From Niabella insulamsoli (GTDB taxonomy: Bacteria > Bacteroidota > Bacteroidia > Chitinophagales > Chitinophagaceae): a DNA stretch of 64,000 nt. The stretch covers positions 2,914,001 to 2,978,000 of the forward strand of contig NZ_CP190246.1 in the NCBI RefSeq assembly GCF_039652435.2, given 5' to 3'. This document shows positions 16,671 through 25,686 of this stretch, one piece after another. Every line of letters starts with the position of its first letter. Position 1 is the first letter of the stretch. The notes under the pieces are model-generated. The model saw only the letters and a program-made list of their open reading frames with translations. It ran no database searches and was not told where the DNA came from. Both the position numbers and the translations under genes were made by a program.

Positions 16671-18500
16671 ATGCATCCTCATATAAAGCATCTTTTGCAG
16701 TGTATCGAACTTGAAGAGAAAGAACAATCAGAAAGGTATCGGCTGGACCAGGGGCATACACTCAACATGCTGAAGGCAGAGGGTTTGGCCTTGCATCCGA
16801 TTACCATTACCAGGAAAGGTTTTGGTTATGCCGATTACCCCGAATTTAGCTTCCGATTGAATTACCCGGCAGAGGCAGGCCTTTTTAAAGACGGCATTGC
16901 TATCGAATGTTTTAAACAAGGCGAAGAGCCGGTGAAAGGTATTGTTTTGAACCTGTCCGGCCGCTCGGGCGAAGTAAGGCTTTTCGCCCCCGACTTCCCC
17001 GAATGGATTGAAGATCGTAGTGTAGGCATCAAACTAACCCCCGACACGAGGACGACAACTATTATGAAAAAAACGCTTTCAGCATTGGAAGCTGATAAGC
17101 GGCTGTTTGATTTATTTGAAAATTTGCATTCGGAAAAACAGGTGGCAGCCAGCGAAAAACCACCGGCCGGTATTTCTTTTTTCAATCAACATCTCAACAC
17201 GATTCAGCAAAAGGCGATCGCCAAAATATTATGCAATGAAGAGGTGACGATAGTTCACGGCCCTCCGGGAACCGGCAAAACCACAACATTGATTGAAGCC
17301 ATCAGGCAACAGGTATCGCAGGGAAAGAAAATAGTGGTGGCCGCTCCCAGCAATGCGGCAGTCGATCATATTTGTAAGGGACTGATCAAAGCAGGCGTCA
17401 ACATTTTAAGAGTGGGCAACGCTGACAAAACCGACAAAGCCGTTTATCAACACACACCGGAAGGCAAGCTCAACAACGCAAAGGTTTTGAAAGAAATGCG
17501 GGCACTGAAGTTGAGAGCCGACGCCTTTCGAAAAATGGCACTAAAGTACAAACGCAGTTTCGGCAAAGCCGAACGAGAACAACGGAGTTTATTGTTTAAA
17601 GAAGTAAAAAACATTCGTACCGAAATAAAAAAGTTGAGGCAATACAACGAGCAAAAACTTTTTGAGGACGCGCAGGTAATTGCGGGAACGCCTATCGCAC
17701 TGTATGATGCAGGCTTGCAGAACTATTCATTTGATCAACTTATTATTGATGAGGCCGGCCAATGTATCGAGCCCTTGGCGTGGTGCATCTTTCCATTGGC
17801 GCCGTGCATTGTGTTGGCAGGAGACCATTTTCAACTTCCGCCGACCGTATTGAGCGAGGCCGCAACCCGAAAAGGATTCAACAAATCGATTTTAGAAATT
17901 GCCATTGAAAGCGGGCAGCCGGTGACATTGTTGGACATCCAATATCGGATGCAGCCCGTAATCGCCGGTTTCAGTAGCCACTATTTTTATCAAGATCTTT
18001 TGCAGTCGGCGCCTCAGCTCAAAGATGAGGGCACGCCGCTTATATTTATTGATACCGCCGGTTCGGGATTTGAAGAATCGCGAGGGCCGGATGGCGCCAG
18101 CTTTCAAAACCGCGGGGAACTCCAAATCATCAAACAACTATTGCTTCAAGAAGGATGGCCGGTTGCCGACTTAGCCGTCATTTCCCCCTATGCGGGCCAG
18201 GTGGCGGCGATAAAGGAAGCGCTCACTGATCAGCTGCGCGTCAGCACAATTGACAGTTTTCAGGGACAGGAAAAAACCGTCATTATTTTATCACTCGTGA
18301 GAAGTAATGACCGATGCGAAATTGGATTTTTAAAAGATTACAGAAGAATGAATGTGGCGATGACGCGCGCGCAAAAGCAGCTTATAGTGATTGGCGATAG
18401 CGCAACCATTGGCGCCGACAATTTTTATAAAAAGTTTCTAAACTATGTGGAAGCGTCGGGCACTTACCGGACCGTGTGGGAATTTGATCTAAACGAGTAG
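16671..18500 (+). CDS. Superfamily 1 DNA/RNA helicase (IGHMBP2/Upf1-like)
   Basis: This 609-residue protein has an N-terminal beta-barrel-like domain (about 1-170) and two RecA-like cores. Walker A is G197-PPGTGK-T204, motif II is D360-EAGQ, motif III is LAGDHFQLPPTV, motif IV contains DIQYRMQP, motif V TIDSFQGQEKTV, and motif VI RRMNVAMTRAQ. This set is diagnostic of the Upf1-like SF1B group, which translocates 5' to 3'. The inserted helical segment between Walker A and motif II (about 260-330) is highly basic. Its role in bacteria is not settled; nucleic-acid repair or RNA handling is likely. Confidence 0.9.
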   Translation: MHPHIKHLLQCIELEEKEQSERYRLDQGHTLNMLKAEGLALHPITITRKGFGYADYPEFSFRLNYPAEAGLFKDGIAIECFKQGEEPVKGIVLNLSGRSGEVRLFAPDFPEWIEDRSVGIKLTPDTRTTTIMKKTLSALEADKRLFDLFENLHSEKQVAASEKPPAGISFFNQHLNTIQQKAIAKILCNEEVTIVHGPPGTGKTTTLIEAIRQQVSQGKKIVVAAPSNAAVDHICKGLIKAGVNILRVGNADKTDKAVYQHTPEGKLNNAKVLKEMRALKLRADAFRKMALKYKRSFGKAEREQRSLLFKEVKNIRTEIKKLRQYNEQKLFEDAQVIAGTPIALYDAGLQNYSFDQLIIDEAGQCIEPLAWCIFPLAPCIVLAGDHFQLPPTVLSEAATRKGFNKSILEIAIESGQPVTLLDIQYRMQPVIAGFSSHYFYQDLLQSAPQLKDEGTPLIFIDTAGSGFEESRGPDGASFQNRGELQIIKQLLLQEGWPVADLAVISPYAGQVAAIKEALTDQLRVSTIDSFQGQEKTVIILSLVRSNDRCEIGFLKDYRRMNVAMTRAQKQLIVIGDSATIGADNFYKKFLNYVEASGTYRTVWEFDLNE

Positions 18501-18508
18501 GCACCTCA

Positions 18509-19072
18509 TTATCGGGCTTCAAAGCTGGCGTATGTATTTAAAAGTTTCTGCGCAAAATCACTTCTATTTTCTACCTTGGTGTATTTGGCCGCAAACCCCT
18601 TCCAGTCTTTTTTCCGAAGATCTTCATCAAGCGATAAATTGGAAAGCAAATTCGCGAAAGCCGTAAGTTGGGCGCCCTCGTTTTGGTACATGGCGCTAAC
18701 GAACTCCTGCAAACTGCTAAAGCCTGCCAACGCATAATTATAACCCATGATCTGGAATTTGCCCCAGGCCGTAGCCATCAAAGCTGCGTCTTTATTAAGT
18801 AGGATAGCTTTGTGCAAAATTTGATGCTGCTGATCAGCCACAACATTTTCGTCCGGAACGGGGTTGGAAACATCCGGCGCTACCGCATCGTAAACCCCCA
18901 GGGTTTGCCTTGAAAAAACATCCCGGTGAAACCGGATAGCCGGTTCTTCGCTCTGCAGAAAACCTGCCGCGCTGCCCTCCACTTCAATGAGGGTTTTGAT
19001 TACTGCTACATCGCAGCCCAATGAAATTGCCGTTTTCAAAATATGTGATTCGTTTAACGCTCGAGAGTCCAT
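18509..19072 (-). CDS. N-acetylmuramidase family protein (endolysin-like)
   Basis: The 187-residue protein matches the N-acetylmuramidase family of phage endolysins: a catalytic Glu in LIEVEGSAAGF, the RFHRDVFSR segment, AWGKFQIMGYNY, and FAAKYTKVE near the C-terminus. It would cut the glycan strands of peptidoglycan. There is no signal peptide and no separate wall-binding domain, and no phage structural genes lie nearby. It converges with the helicase gene, with only eight bases between their ends. Confidence 0.85.
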   Translation of the reverse strand: MDSRALNESHILKTAISLGCDVAVIKTLIEVEGSAAGFLQSEEPAIRFHRDVFSRQTLGVYDAVAPDVSNPVPDENVVADQQHQILHKAILLNKDAALMATAWGKFQIMGYNYALAGFSSLQEFVSAMYQNEGAQLTAFANLLSNLSLDEDLRKKDWKGFAAKYTKVENRSDFAQKLLNTYASFEAR

Positions 19073-19410
19073 TTATAACACCATGTGCCCGTCTTAATGA
19101 GTTTAGAAAGCCAGAAATCTATAGCTAAAATTATACCACATTATCAACCGGTTGCAGCGGCAAAAACAGGTACATTCCCATATTAAAGTTTCCAAAAATT
19201 TGTAAATACTTCAATACGAAATTAGATACGGATCAAACAGGGATGGCAAAGTTTTATCTTAAATGCGGATGAACGGTATAATAAAAAGTTAAAGTCAGTT
19301 AAAAATTGCGTACGATCAAATTTGATCTCAAAAAAATGGCTTCCCTTAGCAGTAAGTCTCTAAATTTGCTTGAAACCAATCCGTTAAACAACTATATCAA
19401 AACTGGAATT
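19073..19410. other. Intergenic stretch without a recognisable gene
   Basis: Between the divergent muramidase and lipoprotein genes I see AT-rich sequence and no RNA gene, repeat or clear promoter box. A longer reading of the lipoprotein frame from a TTG at 19306 is possible but lacks a lipoprotein signal at its start. Confidence 0.5.
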
Positions 19411-19986
19411 ATGAAAGCCATATTTTATGCACTGTTCCTGTTTTTGTTTTCAATATTAATATCCTGCGGCAAAACCGATATTATTGCTGACGACCAACAC
19501 CCGCAAAAATTGGAAATAGAACAGCTCGTTAGCCTAATGGGTCAGCCCTTCGATAGCATTAGCGCCATCATGGGAACGGAGTCCATAACCGTTACAGATT
19601 CTTTGGGTGTGAAAAAAGCAATGCTTCCTTTGTTAGACCGCGAGTCGCCTAACCCGAATTTCATGTGTGAGTTGATCGAAGCAGATGGCCGAGTGGGCAG
19701 CATTCATTTAAGATCGACTGCAAGCAACCACGGCACGTCTAAAAACACCTTCTTTTATTTCGACCGTGTTTTAAGCGAAAAATTTCCGCTTATAAAATTT
19801 TATGCCGTAGACGCTGATGGCGGCATCAACGATTTTAGCCAGACAAAGGAAGAACTCTATAATTATTTAAATTATAATTCTTCTTCGGGCGCTGCTTTAG
19901 AATTTAACGCGCCGGCAGCAACCATTCTTAGCTTTTGTTTTTATGAAGCGGAAAAAGATTTCGTGATATCAATAGAAAAAAAATAG
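19411..19986 (+). CDS. Hypothetical lipoprotein
   Basis: Starting at the ATG at 19411, the protein has a lipoprotein signal peptide with the lipobox ILISC (Cys about 19), then about 170 residues of mixed alpha/beta character. The segment VSLMGQPFDSISAIMG resembles the YIGxPFSxL repeat in the secreted protein at 46198-47196 (same spacing of G-x-PF), though they are not obviously otherwise related. No family is recognised. An intrinsic terminator follows. Confidence 0.7.
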   Translation: MKAIFYALFLFLFSILISCGKTDIIADDQHPQKLEIEQLVSLMGQPFDSISAIMGTESITVTDSLGVKKAMLPLLDRESPNPNFMCELIEADGRVGSIHLRSTASNHGTSKNTFFYFDRVLSEKFPLIKFYAVDADGGINDFSQTKEELYNYLNYNSSSGAALEFNAPAATILSFCFYEAEKDFVISIEKK

Positions 19987-20007
19987 CGATGCCATTTTCA
20001 AAATATA

Positions 20008-20044
20008 AAAAGCCGGGACAATTCAATGATCCCGGCTTTTTCTT
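20008..20044. terminator. Bidirectional terminator between the lipoprotein gene and gcvP
   Basis: AAAGCCGGGA and TCCCGGCTTT pair perfectly around an 11-base loop and are flanked by A-rich and T-rich runs, so the hairpin can end transcription of both converging genes. Confidence 0.85.
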
Positions 20045-20062
20045 TTCAATATTGAAATATTA

Positions 20063-22933
20063 TTACGCTTCGGCGTAAAGTTCGGTTGGCTCACAAGTGC
20101 AAATCAAATTGCGGTCTCCCACCGTATTATTCACCCTGGCTACCGAAGGCCAAAACTTATTGATTGTAACATAATGCAGCGGAAAAGCTGCTTCCTGCCG
20201 GCTGTAGCTATGATTCCATTCGTTTGCTGTCACCACCTGTTGCGTATGAGGCGCCTGTTTCAGCACATTGTCTTTGAGGTCAGCCCTTCCCTCTTCAATC
20301 GCCTTGATCTCTGCTCTGATGCTGATGAGCGCATCGCAAAAGCGGTCAAGTTCTGCTTTGTCCTCGCTTTCGGTAGGTTCGATCATGATAGTGCCTGCTA
20401 CCGGAAAACTCATCGTAGGCGCGTGAAAGCCGTAATCCATTAAACGCTTGGCCACATCTTCTGCTTCTATCTGCGCCGTCTTTTTGAAGGGTCTCAAATC
20501 GACGATAAATTCATGAGCACAAAGCCCGTTATCATTTGTATAAAGAATATCGTAGTGAGGCGCCAATTTCGAGCGCATATAATTGGCATTAAGAATGGCA
20601 TACGCTGTCGCCGCTTTAAGGCCTTCGGCGCCGAGCATCCTGATATACGCATAAGAAATCAACAGGATCGACGCAGATCCAAAGGGCGCTGCTGAAACCG
20701 CATGCCTACGCTCGCCATCGGTTTCCCAAACATGTCCGGGAAGATGTTTGGCAAGATGCGCTTTAACGCAAATCGGGCCCATGCCAGGTCCGCCGCCGCC
20801 ATGAGGGATGGCAAAAGTTTTATGAAGGTTTAGGTGGCAAACATCTGCACCGATCAAACCCGGAGCAGTAAGCCCTACTTGCGCATTCATATTGGCGCCG
20901 TCCATATAAACCTGCCCACCATGCTCATGAACAATTTTATTGATTTCTTTTACAGTTTCTTCATACACACCGTAGGTACTCGGATAAGTAATCATGATAC
21001 CGGCTAACTCGTTGGCGTATTGCGCAGCTTTCAACTTCAGGTCTTCGACATCAATATATCCATTTTCAAGCGCCTTCACTACAACAACTTTCATCCCTGC
21101 CATCACCGCGGATGCCGGATTCGTACCATGCGCTGAAATAGGGATCAACATTACTTTTCGGTGAGGATTGCCCTGCGCTTCATGATAGGCTTTGATCGTG
21201 AGCAACCCCGCATACTCGCCTTGCGCGCCGCTGTTCGGCTGCAGGCTACATGCATCGAAAGCCGTTATTTCACACAGATAACGACCCAGTTGATCGACCA
21301 ATTCTTTATAACCTCCCGCCTGCTCCACAGGAACGAAAGGATGAATGCTCGACCAGTGCGCCCAGCTCAGCGGCATCATTTGAGTAGCAGCATTTAACTT
21401 CATCGTGCAGCTACCCAGCGCGATCATCGACGTATTTAAAGAGAGGTCTTTATTTTCAAGAGATTTAATATACCGCATCATCTGGCTTTCGCTGTGATGG
21501 GTATTAAATACCGCATGTGTCAGGTAAGGCGAAGTACGCGATAATGGCTCGGGAATTCGGTACAGCCCTTCATCTTCACTGATACTAAAAGCTACGGCGC
21601 TTGTTTCATCTTCAAAGCAATTGATGATATCGAAAAGATCTTCGATAATTACGGTCTCATCAATCGAAATACCGATCAGCTGCTGGCCGATATACCGGAA
21701 ATTGATTTTTTGAGCTTCCGCTTTTTTACGGATAGCCTCATTATTATCGACTTTGACAACCAGCGTGTCAAAAAATGAAGCTGCCATTAGTTCAAATCCA
21801 CGCGCTTCGATTTCTGCTGCAACGGTTTGCGCAAAAGCTGCAATCCGGGAAGCAATAGCTTTCAACCCTTTTGGCCCATGATAGACAGCATACATCGCGG
21901 CCATATTCGCCAGCAAAGCCTGCGCCGTACAAATATTAGAAGTTGCTTTCTCTCTTTTGATATGCTGCTCTCGGGTCTGCAAGGCCATCCGGAGCGCACG
22001 GTTTCCCTGCGCATCAACACTCACACCGATAATTCGGCCGGGCAACACCCTTTTGAAATCGTCTTTAGCGGCTATAAAAGCAGCATGAGGCCCGCCATAA
22101 CCGAGCGGTACGCCAAATCGCTGCGCCGATCCGATCGCCACGTCAGCGCCAAGCTCGCCCGGCGCTGCCAGCAAGGTAAGCGCCATCAGGTCCGTAGCCA
22201 TCGCCACGTAACCGCCCGCATTTTGAACATTTTTAATAAATGTGGAATAATCTTCCACACTTCCGATATTATTGGGATATTGAACCAAGGCACCAAAATA
22301 GCGCTCGTCGATCGTGGCCGTTTTATAATCGCCTTCCACGATTTCGATACCGAATGGCCTGGCGCGCGTGTACAGCACATCTTTGGTTTGCGGGAAAGTT
22401 TGCGCATCCAGGAAAAATTTAGGACGCTCTATATTATCCTGCCTGTTTTTTAAATTGAAAAACATCGCCATAGACTCGGCCGCTGCGGTCGCTTCGTCTA
22501 AAAGCGAAGCATTGGCGAGCGGCAACCCCGTAAGGTCACTTACGAGCGTTTGATAATTAAGCAAACTTTCCAACCTGCCTTGCGAAATCTCGGCCTGGTA
22601 AGGCGTGTATTGCGTGTACCATCCCGGATTTTCAAAAATATTCCTCAAAATCACCGAAGGCGTAAGCGTTCCATAATATCCCTGGCCTATATAATTCCTG
22701 AATATTTTGTTTTTTAGAGATACATTTTTAATATGCCGCAGGTACTCGTTCTCACTCATCGCTTTGGGAATATTCAACGCTTTTTGCATGCGGATACCCT
22801 GCGGGACGGTTTTCCCCGTCAGGCTGTCGAGACTGTCGAAACCTGTCTGATACAACATTTTTTGTGTTTCAGCTTCGTCTGGACCAATATGCCTTTGTGT
22901 GAACTCTTTGGACTGGAGCGCTAAGATACTCAT
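20063..22933 (-). CDS. gcvP: Glycine dehydrogenase (decarboxylating), P-protein of the glycine cleavage system
   Basis: The 956-residue single-chain P-protein decarboxylates glycine with PLP and passes the aminomethyl group to lipoyl-H protein. The N-terminal half begins FTQRHIGPDEAE and the C-terminal half carries the PLP lysine K705 in LHKTFAIPHGGGGPGMGP. Length matches the fused (GcvPA plus GcvPB) form. The gene stands alone; gcvT and gcvH are not in this window, and no glycine riboswitch is seen in the short leader. A TAACTTTG box is 32 bases before the ATG. Confidence 0.96.
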   Translation of the reverse strand: MSILALQSKEFTQRHIGPDEAETQKMLYQTGFDSLDSLTGKTVPQGIRMQKALNIPKAMSENEYLRHIKNVSLKNKIFRNYIGQGYYGTLTPSVILRNIFENPGWYTQYTPYQAEISQGRLESLLNYQTLVSDLTGLPLANASLLDEATAAAESMAMFFNLKNRQDNIERPKFFLDAQTFPQTKDVLYTRARPFGIEIVEGDYKTATIDERYFGALVQYPNNIGSVEDYSTFIKNVQNAGGYVAMATDLMALTLLAAPGELGADVAIGSAQRFGVPLGYGGPHAAFIAAKDDFKRVLPGRIIGVSVDAQGNRALRMALQTREQHIKREKATSNICTAQALLANMAAMYAVYHGPKGLKAIASRIAAFAQTVAAEIEARGFELMAASFFDTLVVKVDNNEAIRKKAEAQKINFRYIGQQLIGISIDETVIIEDLFDIINCFEDETSAVAFSISEDEGLYRIPEPLSRTSPYLTHAVFNTHHSESQMMRYIKSLENKDLSLNTSMIALGSCTMKLNAATQMMPLSWAHWSSIHPFVPVEQAGGYKELVDQLGRYLCEITAFDACSLQPNSGAQGEYAGLLTIKAYHEAQGNPHRKVMLIPISAHGTNPASAVMAGMKVVVVKALENGYIDVEDLKLKAAQYANELAGIMITYPSTYGVYEETVKEINKIVHEHGGQVYMDGANMNAQVGLTAPGLIGADVCHLNLHKTFAIPHGGGGPGMGPICVKAHLAKHLPGHVWETDGERRHAVSAAPFGSASILLISYAYIRMLGAEGLKAATAYAILNANYMRSKLAPHYDILYTNDNGLCAHEFIVDLRPFKKTAQIEAEDVAKRLMDYGFHAPTMSFPVAGTIMIEPTESEDKAELDRFCDALISIRAEIKAIEEGRADLKDNVLKQAPHTQQVVTANEWNHSYSRQEAAFPLHYVTINKFWPSVARVNNTVGDRNLICTCEPTELYAEA

Positions 22934-22964
22934 AGTGTCGAAAAAATTATTTTTTTAGGATGCG

Positions 22965-22972
22965 CAAAGTTA
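22965..22972 (-). promoter_or_regulatory. -7 element of the gcvP promoter
   Basis: TAACTTTG on the minus strand matches TAnnTTTG and lies about 32 bases before the gcvP start. A -33 TTTG is not evident. Confidence 0.5.
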
Positions 22973-23102
22973 ATGGTTAATAACGACCCTTTTTTGCGCA
23001 CACGATTGTACATAAACAAGATGTGCATAAATAAAGTTCATTTTGCCGGCAGCCTGCCCCGCGCGCCGGTAATGCAGCAAAACACAGTTTACCGATATCG
23101 AT

Positions 23103-23110
23103 TATATTTG
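23103..23110 (+). promoter_or_regulatory. -7 element before the hydroxylase gene
   Basis: TATATTTG matches TAnnTTTG and ends eight bases before the ATG at 23119, which would give a nearly leaderless mRNA. Confidence 0.45.
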
Positions 23111-23118
23111 CGGACGAT

Positions 23119-24033
23119 ATGCAAACAGCCAAAGAAACGCTGCTCATACTTCTTACAACCCCGCTCTATATAGTTGTAATCGGGCTTGAAATGGTGTTGA
23201 GCCATCTGCGAAAACAAAATACTTACACATTAAAAGACACCGTTCAGAATATCTATCTCATGCTATTGAACGGCGGCATCGACCTGTTATTCCGCTCGAT
23301 TTATATCGGTATTATTTTGATGTTTTTCTACGAGCACCGCCTGGTTACGCCGGTAGAAACCGCCTGGCTTTATTGGACGCTACTGTTTCTTTTCGAAGAC
23401 TTTATGTATTATTGGCTGCACCGCGTTGATCATGAATGCCGCTTGTTCTGGGCGACCCATTTTACGCATCATTCCTCTTCTAAATTCAATTTAACCGTGG
23501 GTTTCCGGTCTTCTGTGATGGAACCGTTATACCGCTTCGTGTATTTTATTCCGATTGCCTGGCTGGGCTTTCATCCGCTCGACATTGCATTCGTTTATTC
23601 GGCCACGCAGATTTGGGGCATACTGGTTCATACGGAGAAAGTAGGGAAACTTGGCTTTCTGGAATATATTCTCGTAACTCCCTCTCACCACCGCGTGCAC
23701 CACGGGTCGAACCCCAAATATCTTGATAAAAATATGGGTATGTTCCTAATCATCTGGGACCGGCTTTTTGGCACTTTTCAGAAAGAATTACCGCCCGGCG
23801 AATACCAGCCGATCAGATATGGCCTCACTACACCGATCGAAAAGGAGAATGCTTTTAATATTGTTTTTCATGAATGGATCAATATTTTCAAAGATCTTCG
23901 CAACCACAATCTGAGTTTTAAGCAAAAGCTCGGGTATATTTTCGGCCCGCCGGGATGGAGCCACAACGGCAGCCGCCAGACCAGCCATCAAATGCGGCAA
24001 CAGGAAGAAGCCCTGAAAAATAAAGCCTCCTGA
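23119..24033 (+). CDS. Sterol desaturase/fatty acid hydroxylase family membrane enzyme
   Basis: This 304-residue integral membrane protein has four to five hydrophobic spans and the eight-His di-iron motif of the superfamily: HRVDH near 100, HFTHH near 115 and HHRVHH near 190. Enzymes with this fold hydroxylate or desaturate lipids and carotenoids using O2. The substrate is not readable; hydroxylated lipids are plausible for this phylum. The next gene starts right after its stop codon, so the two are co-transcribed. Confidence 0.92.
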   Translation: MQTAKETLLILLTTPLYIVVIGLEMVLSHLRKQNTYTLKDTVQNIYLMLLNGGIDLLFRSIYIGIILMFFYEHRLVTPVETAWLYWTLLFLFEDFMYYWLHRVDHECRLFWATHFTHHSSSKFNLTVGFRSSVMEPLYRFVYFIPIAWLGFHPLDIAFVYSATQIWGILVHTEKVGKLGFLEYILVTPSHHRVHHGSNPKYLDKNMGMFLIIWDRLFGTFQKELPPGEYQPIRYGLTTPIEKENAFNIVFHEWINIFKDLRNHNLSFKQKLGYIFGPPGWSHNGSRQTSHQMRQQEEALKNKAS

Positions 24034-24519
24034 ATGGATAAAGACATCTTACATAACTGGGAACAAAAATCCAAAGCTCATCGAAAACAATATCAGCAGT
24101 TTTTAAAAAGAGCCGACAAAAACAAGACGCTGAAAAAGCTGCCTCAACTTCATGAAGCGGCCTTCGAGGCCGTAGATTGCCTGCAATGCGCCAATTGCTG
24201 TAAGAACTATTCGCCCCGCTTTAAAACCCCGGACGTAAAACGCATTGCCAAATATTTGGGCATGAAAGAATCGGTTTTTATCAGCAGTTACCTGCGCGTA
24301 GATGAAGACGGCGATTTTGTGGTAAAAAGTTCGCCCTGCCCTTTTTTGAACGAAGACAATACCTGCCATATTTATGAAGAACGCCCTTCCGACTGCGCCC
24401 GCTTTCCCTATACCGATGAAGATGTCATTATCAAGCGGCAGGCATTAACCATTAAAAACAGCGAGTTCTGCCCGATCACTTATTATGTTTTGGAACGGTT
24501 GTTTCAGGAAGGCATCTAA
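24034..24519 (+). CDS. YkgJ-family cysteine cluster protein
   Basis: The 161-residue protein shows the Cys cluster of the family: CLQCANCC near 47-54, CPFLNEDNTCHIYEERPSDC near 100-120, and a late Cys in NSEFCPI. The Cys pattern suggests binding of zinc or an iron-sulfur cluster. Its ATG follows the TGA of the hydroxylase gene with no gap, which suggests coupling. No enzymatic role is established for the family. Confidence 0.88.
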   Translation: MDKDILHNWEQKSKAHRKQYQQFLKRADKNKTLKKLPQLHEAAFEAVDCLQCANCCKNYSPRFKTPDVKRIAKYLGMKESVFISSYLRVDEDGDFVVKSSPCPFLNEDNTCHIYEERPSDCARFPYTDEDVIIKRQALTIKNSEFCPITYYVLERLFQEGI

Positions 24520-24559
24520 GTTTAAAGCCAGCAGATTATTAAGTCTTCGGCCTATCAAC

Positions 24560-24567
24560 TAACTTTG
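24560..24567 (+). promoter_or_regulatory. -7 element of the proB promoter
   Basis: TAACTTTG matches TAnnTTTG and lies 20 bases before the proB ATG. Confidence 0.5.
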
Positions 24568-24587
24568 CTCCTCTTCATTCAACAATT

Positions 24588-25625
24588 ATGGCGCATAAAG
24601 TTTTAGTGATCAAATTAGGCTCGGCAGTTATTACCAATGCAAACGGAAATATCAATCAGCGCGTGATTAAAAAAATCGTTGACGACATTTGTTCGCTTTC
24701 GAAGCATTACCGAATCGTGTTGGTGAGCAGCGGCGCTGTGAGCAGTGGTAAAAAATTTATTCCCGATTATAAAGGCAGCCTGTTGCAAAGAAAAGTGGCC
24801 GCGGCGGTTGGAAACCCGATCCTCATACAATTGTATCGCAATTATTTCCAGAAATGTGGTATCACGGTGGCGCAAGCTTTATGTGAGCGCTCCCACTTTA
24901 GCAACCGGAAGCAGTTTTTACAACTGCGCGATACGTTTACCAGCTTCTGGGCCCATCATATCATTCCCGTTGTTAATGAAAACGATGTGATTAGCGACCT
25001 CGAATTAAAATTTTCCGATAATGATGAACTAGCTACTTTATTAGCCATTGCGTTCGACGCGGAAACGTTGGTTTTATGCACATCTGTTGGAGGTTTTTTG
25101 GATCAGGATAAAAAAATCGTTCCCGAAATCAAAGAAATTGACAAGGAGATATTGTCGCTGGTAAGAAAAGAAGAAAAATCTGATTTCGGACTTGGCGGCA
25201 TGTTGTCTAAACTTACTTTTACCCGATTGGCCACCAACCTCGGCATTAATGTAATTATGTGCGGACTGAAACATGAGACTCCTATTACCCACGCGCTGGA
25301 AAGAAAAACCGGAAGCTGCTTTTACGCCCAATCTTCCAATTTAAAAAACCGGCAGAAATGGCTGGCCAGCGGTTCGATCACGCTGGGCAAAGTGCAGCTC
25401 GACAAGGGTGCGGCCAAAGCGGTATCGGAAAGAAAAAGCCTTTTAACCGTGGGCATTTCCGGGATTTCAGGAAAATTTTCGGCGGGTGAAGTGGTGCAAT
25501 TAATGAGTGATGACCAAGCCATCATCGGCGTTGCAAAAACAAAACTGGGCAGCCAGGAATTGAAGAAAAAACTCAAAGAGAAACATGTTGTTGCGGCACA
25601 CGCTAACGACATTGTTCTGATTTAA
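24588..25625 (+). CDS. proB: Glutamate 5-kinase
   Basis: The enzyme phosphorylates glutamate in the first step of proline synthesis. The amino-acid-kinase domain begins VLVIKLGSAVIT, has VSSGAVSSG and PVVNENDVI, and GLGGMLSKL near 200. A PUA domain of about 80 residues closes the protein (from about 262). Length 345 is normal. proA follows 61 bases later, giving the usual proBA order. Confidence 0.95.
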   Translation: MAHKVLVIKLGSAVITNANGNINQRVIKKIVDDICSLSKHYRIVLVSSGAVSSGKKFIPDYKGSLLQRKVAAAVGNPILIQLYRNYFQKCGITVAQALCERSHFSNRKQFLQLRDTFTSFWAHHIIPVVNENDVISDLELKFSDNDELATLLAIAFDAETLVLCTSVGGFLDQDKKIVPEIKEIDKEILSLVRKEEKSDFGLGGMLSKLTFTRLATNLGINVIMCGLKHETPITHALERKTGSCFYAQSSNLKNRQKWLASGSITLGKVQLDKGAAKAVSERKSLLTVGISGISGKFSAGEVVQLMSDDQAIIGVAKTKLGSQELKKKLKEKHVVAAHANDIVLI

Positions 25626-25686
25626 TTATTATTTTTATTGCTTACAATCACGAAAATCGCGCGATAGCGTTGATCAACTATTAACT

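Noticed and set aside
18509..19072. Prophage remnant
   Set aside because: Only one endolysin-like gene is present; no capsid, tail, integrase or phage regulator lies nearby.
21827..22453. A plus-strand frame of 208 codons
   Set aside because: It is antisense to gcvP, which is intact and well conserved there.
22934..23118. Glycine riboswitch before gcvP
   Set aside because: The leader is about 30 bases from the -7 box to the ATG, too short for a glycine aptamer.
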